Positions 39,682-45,622 of a stretch of 45,622 bases of DNA are shown here, piece after piece. The translations under genes and the position numbers were made by a program. Origin of the DNA: Arthrobacter sp. ISL-5 (GTDB lineage Bacteria > Actinomycetota > Actinomycetes > Actinomycetales > Micrococcaceae); assembly GCF_018613835.1 (NCBI RefSeq), contig NZ_JAGGPM010000038.1:1-45622 (forward strand), read 5' to 3'. The notes under the pieces are model-generated. The model had not been told where the DNA came from, made no database searches, and saw only the letters and a program-made list of their open reading frames with translations. How positions within the stretch are numbered: the stretch's first letter is position 1; every line of letters begins with the position of its first letter.

Positions 39682-40846
39682 CCAGTTCCGCGGCGGAGAT
39701 GTCGCGGGTCTGGTCCGCGTCCATCTGCCGGCTCAGCAGCCAGTCCTTGGGCAGTGCCGGTTTCTTAGGCGAACCGGCCCGGCCGCGCGGGCCTTCCGAA
39801 TCGACGCCCGGGTAGGGCAGGTCCATGTCCAGCTGGTCCAACAGTTCGCGCAGGACCTCAAGGGTGGGCACGGTGGCCAGTTTGGCGCGCAGTTCACCGC
39901 CCACGACGTAGCCCTTGAAGTACCAGGCCATGTGCTTGCGGATCTCGCGCAGGGCCTTGTATTCGTCGTTGCCGAAGGTCTCGACCATGAGCTCGGCATG
40001 GCGGTAGACGCCTTCGGCCACCTGGCGCAGGCCCGGGCGGTGCCGCTCGTCGCTTCCTTCGAAGGCGGCCTGCAGGTCACCGAACAGCCAGGGGCGGCCC
40101 TGGCAGCCGCGGCCCACCACCACGCCGTCGACGCCGGTTTCGCGGACCATGCGCACGGCGTCCTCCGCGGACCAGATGTCGCCGTTGCCCAGCACGGGGA
40201 TGTCGGGGAGAGCCTCGCGCAGGCGGGCGATCGCTGACCAGTCGGCCTGGCCGGAGTAGAACTGCGCGGCCGTGCGGCCGTGGAGCGCGACGGCGGCAAC
40301 GCCGGCATCGCGGGCGATGCGGCCGGCGTCGAGGTACGTCAGGTGGTCGTCGTCGATGCCCTTGCGCATCTTGATGGTCAGCGGGATGCCACCTTTGGAC
40401 GCTTCCTTGACCGCGGTCTGCACGATGGCGGTGAAGAGGTCGATCTTCCAGGGCAGGGCCGAGCCGCCGCCGCGCCTGGTGACTTTGGGCACGGGGCAGC
40501 CGAAGTTGAGGTCGATGTGGTCCGCACGGTCCTCGTCAACGAGCATGCGGACCGCCTGGCCCACCGTGACGGGGTCCACGCCGTAGAGCTGCACGGAACG
40601 GACTTTCTCGTCGTCGTCGTGCGAAATGATGCGCAGCGACTCCGGCGTGCGTTCCACCAGTGCGCGGGAGGTGACCATCTCCGCCACGTACATGCCGCCG
40701 CCGTATTCACGGCAGAGCCTGCGGAAGGCGGTGTTGGTGATTCCGGCCATGGGTGCCAGCACCACCGGGGTGTCCACGGTGATGGGGCCGAGTTTCAGCG
40801 GCGGAAGTTCCAGCTTGGGGGCGGGAGGCGTAGCTACAACAGTCAC
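39665..40846 (-). CDS. dusB: tRNA-dihydrouridine synthase
   Basis: A 393-residue FMN-dependent Dus enzyme. The TIM-barrel shows VVLAPMAGITNTAFRRLCRE in pieces, the catalytic Cys in NFGCPVPKVTRRGGGSAL, VHGRTAAQFYSGQADW and VLGNGDIWSAEDAV. It reduces uridine in the tRNA D-loop. GTG at 40846 is the start. First gene of the dusB-dgt-dnaG unit. A final tail of about 40 residues is not conserved. Confidence 0.95.
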   Translation of the reverse strand: MTVVATPPAPKLELPPLKLGPITVDTPVVLAPMAGITNTAFRRLCREYGGGMYVAEMVTSRALVERTPESLRIISHDDDEKVRSVQLYGVDPVTVGQAVRMLVDEDRADHIDLNFGCPVPKVTRRGGGSALPWKIDLFTAIVQTAVKEASKGGIPLTIKMRKGIDDDHLTYLDAGRIARDAGVAAVALHGRTAAQFYSGQADWSAIARLREALPDIPVLGNGDIWSAEDAVRMVRETGVDGVVVGRGCQGRPWLFGDLQAAFEGSDERHRPGLRQVAEGVYRHAELMVETFGNDEYKALREIRKHMAWYFKGYVVGGELRAKLATVPTLEVLRELLDQLDMDLPYPGVDSEGPRGRAGSPKKPALPKDWLLSRQMDADQTRDISAAELDVSGG

Positions 40847-40900
40847 CCGTCCATTGTCTCAAAGCCGGGCAAATCGGGCAGAAACCGCCGACGACGGCGT

Positions 40901-42310
40901 TCAGCCGCCCTGGGCGGCCCGCCTGCCCCGCCGGGTTTCGGCCGGCGTCAGGGTTTCCGCGGCCGGGGTTTCCCCGACTACTGCTGCCGCCGCCGCGAGG
41001 GCTCCGGTGTCATCGACGTCGTCGGGCGTTACGGCGGTCCGGCCGCCGGTGCGGATGCCGGTGGCCTTGACCACAAGGACGGCGATGAGCGTGGTGACGG
41101 GAATGGCCAGAACCAGGCCGATGGACCCCACCAGGGTGCGGATGACCTCTTCGGACAGTTCGGCGCTGGTGAGCGCCTCGCCGAGCGGGCGGTCATAGAG
41201 CATCACGATGATGAGGATGGGCAGGGCCGCTCCGGCGTACGCGAAGGCAATGGTGTACACAGTGGAGGCGATGTGGTCCCGGCCGATCCTCATCGCCGAC
41301 GTGAACAGCTTGCGGGCGCTGGTGGCCGGCGCCAGTTCGTACAGTTCCCATACCGCCGAAGATTGGGTGATGGTGACGTCGTTCAGCACCCCGAGCCCGG
41401 AAATGATGAGCCCGCACAGGATAATGCCGGAGATGGAGATGCTGCCCGAGATATTGACCAGGGTGGCGGCATCGTGGCTGCCCACTCCGGCGAGGTTCGC
41501 CGCATCCGTTGCCCAGGCGGCAAGCAGCGCCGTGATGCCCAGCCCGAACATGGTTCCCAGCAGCGCGGTGGACGTCCGCGCCGAGAAGCCGTGCGCGAAG
41601 TACAGCACCCCGATCATGATCACCGTGGATCCCACGAGCGCCAGCAGCAGCGGCGGCTTCCCCTCCACGAGCCCGGGAAGCATGAAGCTCACCAGCACAA
41701 AGTACGCGCCGACGAGGCCGATCAGGGCGCGGAGTCCGCGCCAGCGCGCCACGGCCACCACCACCAGGGCGTAGAGGACGGCCAGCAGGATGATGGGCAT
41801 GGTCCGGACGAAGTCAACGAAGATATAGGACGGGGAACCCTGGGCAGCGGCCGCGCCCTGGGCGTTGGAGAGGTTGAGGTAGCGGATGTTGTCGCCGACC
41901 TGCACGCCATGCGATTTGGCGACGTCCGGGTTGATCACCACCTTGACCGGGTTCCCGCCCTTGTCCGGCTCGGTGAATGCGAACGTGCACTGTGAGCCGC
42001 CGCCGTCCTGGGCACCGCCCTGGGAACCCTGTGGCGGGTCCTGCCCTGTCGCCGGACTGCAGCTCTCAGTGACGACTCGCTGGATCCGCCCCGTATCAAA
42101 GGTGACACCCGGCGCCGCGGCGTAGGGGTTGGCCAGCGTCAGGCCCTCGCGGCTGCCGGACGGCCACAGCGCCGCCATGGCCGCGAGCGTCAGCAGGGTC
42201 AGCGGAATCAGCACCGCGGCAAGAATCCTGTTTGCTTTCCTGCGGGCGGCAATCGCTTGGGCGGTTGGCTCCGAATGCCCTGTGTGGCCGTGGGAGTGAC
42301 CGGAACCCAT
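40901..42310 (-). CDS. YibE/F-family membrane protein
   Basis: A 469-residue multi-helix protein. A His-rich start (GSGHSHGHTGHSE) and one helix precede a periplasmic domain (about 55-160), then about eight helices. YibE/F marks include VVVAVARWRGLRALIGLVGAY, SHDAATLVNISGSISISGIILCG in parts, and DVTITQSSAVWELYE. Function of the family is unresolved; some members are put forward as efflux components. The N-terminal His cluster might bind metal. Divergent from the alpha/beta hydrolase, 83 bp apart. Confidence 0.88.
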   Translation of the reverse strand: MGSGHSHGHTGHSEPTAQAIAARRKANRILAAVLIPLTLLTLAAMAALWPSGSREGLTLANPYAAAPGVTFDTGRIQRVVTESCSPATGQDPPQGSQGGAQDGGGSQCTFAFTEPDKGGNPVKVVINPDVAKSHGVQVGDNIRYLNLSNAQGAAAAQGSPSYIFVDFVRTMPIILLAVLYALVVVAVARWRGLRALIGLVGAYFVLVSFMLPGLVEGKPPLLLALVGSTVIMIGVLYFAHGFSARTSTALLGTMFGLGITALLAAWATDAANLAGVGSHDAATLVNISGSISISGIILCGLIISGLGVLNDVTITQSSAVWELYELAPATSARKLFTSAMRIGRDHIASTVYTIAFAYAGAALPILIIVMLYDRPLGEALTSAELSEEVIRTLVGSIGLVLAIPVTTLIAVLVVKATGIRTGGRTAVTPDDVDDTGALAAAAAVVGETPAAETLTPAETRRGRRAAQGG

Positions 42311-42393
42311 CAGCAGTTAGACCTCATGCTTGAACTCTACGGCGGTCACCATAATGTTGATAAATAGACCACAGGAAGTCGGAGGACGCAGGA

Positions 42394-43197
42394 GTGAGCC
42401 AGCGCAGGACTGACCGGCACGAAACGGCACCCACACCGCCGTCGGAAGGAGCGCTGCCGGAGGGAGCGCCGTCGGAAGCGACGCCGTCGGAAGCTGCCCT
42501 GACCATACTCCGCCCGGCCGGAACCACGCACGGCGTGGCGCTGGTCCTTCACGGCGGCCGCTCGCACAGTTTCGAGCCGGTCGAGGCCCGGCATTTGAGC
42601 CCGGCCCGGATGGTGCCGTTTGCGCGGCATTTGCATCGGGCGGGGAAGGACCGCGGCCTGGCCGTGTGGATCCTGCGGAACCGGGTGCGCGGCTGGAACG
42701 GCGACGAGATGTCCCCGTTGAAGGACGCCCGCTGGGCGCTGGCGAAGATCCGCGCAGAGCATCCCGGCCTCCCGGTGTACCTGCTGGGGCACTCCATGGG
42801 CGGCCTCACCGCCATCTGCGCGGCGGACGATCCCCAGGTGGACGCCGTGGTGGCACTGGCACCGTGGCTCGACGACGCAACGCCGGCCGCGCCGGTGACC
42901 GGGCGGAAGCTCCTGATCGTGCACGGCGACCGGGACCGGTGGACGAGCCCGGCGGCATCGCTGCGTTTCGCCCGGCGCGCTGCGCAGGCGGCCGATGTGG
43001 TGCGGTACGTCTCGCTCCGGGGTGCCGGCCACTTCATGTTCCGGCGCGTGCGGCTCTGGCACACGCTGGCCACGGGATTCTTGATGAATGCCTTCAGCGA
43101 CAGGACCGGCACGGCCGGGGCCAAGCCATCGGCTCCTGCTGCTGCGGTGGACCGGCTGGTGACGTCCTCCGCCGGAACCATCCCGGTTGTGCTGTGA
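42394..43197 (+). CDS. alpha/beta-fold hydrolase
   Basis: A 267-residue serine hydrolase. The oxyanion motif is HGG at 53-55, the nucleophile Ser134 lies in GHSMGG, the acid is probably Asp179 or Asp181 (HGDRDRW), and His213 completes the triad (GAGHFMF). Substrate is unknown; esterase or lysophospholipase-like. Residues 16-35 come from four 15-bp repeats. GTG at 42394 follows GGAGG. Its TGA overlaps the GTG of the next gene by 4 bp. Confidence 0.85.
   Translation: MSQRRTDRHETAPTPPSEGALPEGAPSEATPSEAALTILRPAGTTHGVALVLHGGRSHSFEPVEARHLSPARMVPFARHLHRAGKDRGLAVWILRNRVRGWNGDEMSPLKDARWALAKIRAEHPGLPVYLLGHSMGGLTAICAADDPQVDAVVALAPWLDDATPAAPVTGRKLLIVHGDRDRWTSPAASLRFARRAAQAADVVRYVSLRGAGHFMFRRVRLWHTLATGFLMNAFSDRTGTAGAKPSAPAAAVDRLVTSSAGTIPVVL
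42439..42498. repeat. four tandem 15-bp units in the hydrolase 5' coding region
   Basis: Units of the form CCGTCGGAAGSNRCG start at 42439, 42454, 42469 and 42484. They are imperfect but in frame, giving PSEGA/LPEGA/PSEAT/PSEAA. Confidence 0.85.
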
Positions 43198-43995
43198 GCC
43201 CGTTCCCGCTGGACGCGTTCCTGGCTAGCCTGCGGTGGACGGCGCTTGCCGTTCTCATGGTGCTTGGCGTGACTTTCGCGGTGGCCGTGGCCCAGCGCCG
43301 GCACTCAGTCATGGACGTGGCGTGGGGGCCGGGATTCGTCGCCGTCGCGGCCGTCTCCTTCGTGATGTCGGCCGGCGCCGGAGATGACGCGAGGCGGCTG
43401 CTGCTGCTGGTCCTGACGGGGATCTGGGGGATCCGGCTCGGCACGCACATCGGCCGGCGCGCGCGTGGCGGGCATGAGGACCCGCGGTATGCCGCACTGC
43501 TGGAAGGCGCGCCCGGGTCGCGGAACGTTTACGCGCTCCGCCGGGTCTATCTGCCCCAGGGCGTGGTGATGTTCTTCGTGTCCCTGACCGTCCAGGTGGG
43601 CATGTTCGGCACGGGACCGGTGGGGGCGCTGGCCGTCGCCGGCGCGCTGTGCTGGCTGCTCGGGTTCTTCTTTGAGGCCGTGGGCGACTGGCAGCTCGCG
43701 CGTTTCTAAGGCGGACCCGTCCCGGCGCGGAACGGTGCTGGACACCGGGCTGTGGCGCTACACCCGCCACCCGAACTACTTCGGCGACGCCGCCGTCTGG
43801 GCCGGGCTGTTCCTCATCGTGGCCGAGTCCTGGCCCGGGGTCCTCACGGTCCTCTCCCCCGCGCTGATGATCTGGACCCTGGCAGGCAAGACCGGAAAGC
43901 CGCTCACCGAAAAAGCCATGTCCGGCCGCCCGGCGTACCGCGAATATGTGGTGTCCACGAGCGGTTTCTTCCCCTGGCCGCCCCGGCGCCACTGA
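43194..43995 (+). pseudogene. DUF1295 membrane protein gene split by a one-base frameshift
   Basis: The frame from GTG 43194 encodes the first two thirds of a DUF1295 (steroid-5-alpha-reductase/ICMT-like) protein: VMDVAWGPGFVAVA, RLGTHIGRRARGGHEDPRYA, FFFEAVGDWQLARF, then TAA at 43707-43709. The remaining third continues in the +1 frame (KADPSRRGTVLDTGLWRYTRHPNYFGDA ... SGRPAYREYVVSTSGFFPWP), ending at 43995. Deleting one T near 43704-43707 (CGTTTC-T-AAGGCG) joins both parts into a normal-length protein of about 266 residues. Either a sequencing error or a recent mutation. The start overlaps the hydrolase stop by 4 bp, so the pair was built as an operon. Confidence 0.85.
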
Positions 43996-44044
43996 CTCGC
44001 GGCGCCGACCTGCGGCGCCGAACTGCGGCGCCGAACTGCGGCGC
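43996..44044. repeat. 13-bp tandem repeat array
   Basis: CTGCGGCGCCGAA occurs twice exactly (44010-44022, 44023-44035), with degenerate copies on either side. It starts right after the DUF1295 stop; each unit contains the palindrome GGCGCC. Confidence 0.85.
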
Positions 44045-44147
44045 GCGGGCGGACGGCGCGCTTCGGCCGGCTTGCGCACGGTGTGGCTAGGCTCCTTGGG
44101 TACGCACGCACACATTCGCACGAACTCAATGGAGAGGGATCCTTCCT

Positions 44148-45593
44148 GTGGCAGACACAGTCCTGACAAGAAGCGAGATCGACGAACGCGGCCTGGCCCG
44201 CCTGGCCCAGCGGCTGGCAGCGTGGACGGAAAAGTGGTTCCCGGACGCCTACATCTTCGCGCTGGCCGGTGTGGTCCTCATTGCCGCGGCCGCCCTCGCC
44301 ATCGGCGCCTCGCCGCAGTCCATCGCCGATTCGTTCGGCAACGGCTTCTGGGACCTCACCGCGTTCACCCTGCAGATGGCCATGGTTGTCCTGACCGGCT
44401 ACGTGGTGGCAACGTCCCCGCCGGTGGCAAAGCTCATCAACCGGCTGGCGCTGGTCCCTTCGACCGCACAGACCGCCGTGAGCTTCGTGGCGCTGCTCTC
44501 CATGTCCGTGTCCTTCCTGAACTGGGGCCTCAGCCTCATCTTCGGCGGCCTTCTGGCGCGTGCCATCGCGCGCCGCAAGGACCTGTCAGTGGACTACCGA
44601 GCGCTCGGTGCGGCCGCTTTCATGGGTCTCGGCGCAGTGTGGGCACTGGGGCTGTCATCATCGGCCGCGCAGCTGCAGGCCACGGCTGCGTCGCTGCCGC
44701 CTGCCCTGCTGAAGATCACCGGGGTCCTGGACTTCGGCACCACCATCTTCACGTGGCAGTCGCTGCTCACCCTGGCCATCCTCATGGCGCTCACCACCGT
44801 CATCGCGCATTTCTCGGCGCCGCGCGGTGCCGCAGTGCGCACGGCCGAGGACCTAGGAGTGGACCTCGACGATGAACCCAGCGAACCGGCGCCCCGGTCC
44901 CGCCCCGGCGAATGGCTGGAATACAGCATGATCCTGCCGGTCCTCGCCGGCGTCCTGACCTTGGGCTGGCTGGTGTCGCAGTTCCTGACCAAGCCCTTCC
45001 TGACAGTGGTGAGCAGCCTCAACGGCTACCTGCTGGTGTTCCTTATCATGGGCCTGGTGCTGCACCGGACACCGCGGAACTTCCTGCAGGCCGTGACCAA
45101 GGCCGTGCCGGCGACTGCCGGCATCCTCGTGCAGTTTCCGCTCTACGCGGCCATGGCCGCCATCCTCACGAAGGCCACCGGCCACGGCGGCATGTCCCTC
45201 TCGGCACACCTGGCCGAATTCTTCTCGGACATCGGCGGCGGCGGTGGGTTCGCCGTCGTGATTGCCCTGTATACCGCCGTGCTGGGCCTGTTTGTTCCCT
45301 CGGGCGGCGGGAAATGGCTGGTGGAGGCGCCGTACGTGATGCAGGCGGCCACGGATGTGAACATGAACCTGGGCTGGACCGTCCAGATCTACAACATCGC
45401 CGAGGCCCTGCCCAACCTGATCAACCCGTTCTTCATGCTGCCGCTGCTGGCGGTGCTCAGACTGCGGGCCCGGGACCTGGTGGGCTTCACGTTCCTGCAG
45501 TTCGTGTTCCACCTGCCCGTCGTGCTCCTGCTCGTGTGGTTGCTGGGAATGACGTTCGACTTCGTTCCGCCGGTGATTCCCGCAGGGAAGTAG
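44148..45593 (+). CDS. atoE: AtoE-type short-chain fatty acid transporter
   Basis: A 481-residue AtoE-family transporter with about 11-12 helices. Family blocks are EKWFPDAYIFALAGVVLI, FWDLTAFTLQMAMVVLTGYV, SFLNWGLSLIFGGLLAR, VPSGGGKWLVEAPYVM and the C-terminal NLINPFFMLPLL. AtoE proteins import short-chain fatty acids and probably acetoacetate. GTG 44148 is preceded by GGAGAGGGA. It fits the window's theme of short-chain acid use (ScoAB, ActP) although it is more than 40 kb from the CoA-transferase genes. Inserted between helices at about 230-250 is an acidic, Pro-rich loop. Confidence 0.9.
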   Translation: MADTVLTRSEIDERGLARLAQRLAAWTEKWFPDAYIFALAGVVLIAAAALAIGASPQSIADSFGNGFWDLTAFTLQMAMVVLTGYVVATSPPVAKLINRLALVPSTAQTAVSFVALLSMSVSFLNWGLSLIFGGLLARAIARRKDLSVDYRALGAAAFMGLGAVWALGLSSSAAQLQATAASLPPALLKITGVLDFGTTIFTWQSLLTLAILMALTTVIAHFSAPRGAAVRTAEDLGVDLDDEPSEPAPRSRPGEWLEYSMILPVLAGVLTLGWLVSQFLTKPFLTVVSSLNGYLLVFLIMGLVLHRTPRNFLQAVTKAVPATAGILVQFPLYAAMAAILTKATGHGGMSLSAHLAEFFSDIGGGGGFAVVIALYTAVLGLFVPSGGGKWLVEAPYVMQAATDVNMNLGWTVQIYNIAEALPNLINPFFMLPLLAVLRLRARDLVGFTFLQFVFHLPVVLLLVWLLGMTFDFVPPVIPAGK

Positions 45594-45622
45594 CAGCAGC
45601 TAAGTAGCCGTTGTGCCCCTTG

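Overview
The window is about 45.6 kb of GC-rich, tightly packed chromosome with high-GC codon use and many 1- or 4-base gene overlaps. Gene content (rpsB-tsf-pyrH-frr-cdsA, dnaG-dgt-dusB, several DivI1A repeats, DinB2-type polymerase, mycobacterial-type leucine cluster) points to an actinobacterium of the Arthrobacter/Pseudarthrobacter (Micrococcaceae) kind. It looks like core chromosome: I see no transposase, integrase, prophage block or CRISPR array.

Region 1 (17-13218), branched-chain amino acid catabolism. A compact leftward seven-gene operon (accD1-accA1-acyl-CoA dehydrogenase-scoA-scoB-maoC-citE) faces a divergent TetR regulator. A leftward bkdA-bkdB-bkdC operon for the branched-chain 2-oxoacid dehydrogenase faces a divergent Lrp/AsnC regulator. 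Together they can take leucine-derived 2-oxoacid to isovaleryl-CoA, methylcrotonyl-CoA, methylglutaconyl-CoA, HMG-CoA and then acetyl-CoA plus acetoacetate, which the ScoAB transferase activates. The gene set matches the Mycobacterium tuberculosis Rv2495c-Rv2506 locus in a different order. The regulatory DNA carries two GTTA-N8-TAAC boxes at the TetR promoter and a perfect CRP/GlxR-type site at the bkd promoter.

Region 2 (13272-16494): a DinB2-type Y-family polymerase whose ribose-gate position is Ile, then three small membrane-protein genes closed by a strong terminator.

Region 3 (16551-22513), carboxylate uptake and sensing. A DUF485 protein plus ActP-like symporter is divergent from a four-gene rightward unit: LytS-type histidine kinase, LytTR regulator, small membrane subunit and a second SSS symporter. 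A CRP/GlxR-like site lies in the divergent promoter.

Region 4 (22569-28524): a protein with several DivI1A repeats, cdsA, frr, pyrH, tsf and rpsB (all leftward, with hairpins between units), and a secreted M23 peptidase.

Region 5 (28555-35963): a glutaryl-CoA-dehydrogenase-like flavoprotein with a third GTTA-N8-TAAC box at its promoter, a CAT-anticodon tRNA, a lipid-type glycosyltransferase, a DMT transporter, a CDP-alcohol phosphatidyltransferase, a holin-like membrane protein, a Bcr/CflA drug exporter and two small orphan genes.

Region 6 (36012-45593): duplicated tRNA-Asn units with terminators, dnaG-dgt-dusB, a YibE/F membrane protein, an alpha/beta hydrolase overlapping a DUF1295 gene that carries a one-base frameshift, and an AtoE-type short-chain fatty acid transporter.

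A recurring theme is short in-frame or 3'-end tandem duplication (TetR stop region, bkdA C-terminus, bkdC linker, hydrolase N-terminus, kinase/regulator spacer), plus a dispersed 24-bp repeat that sits inside coding sequence of maoC and bkdC.
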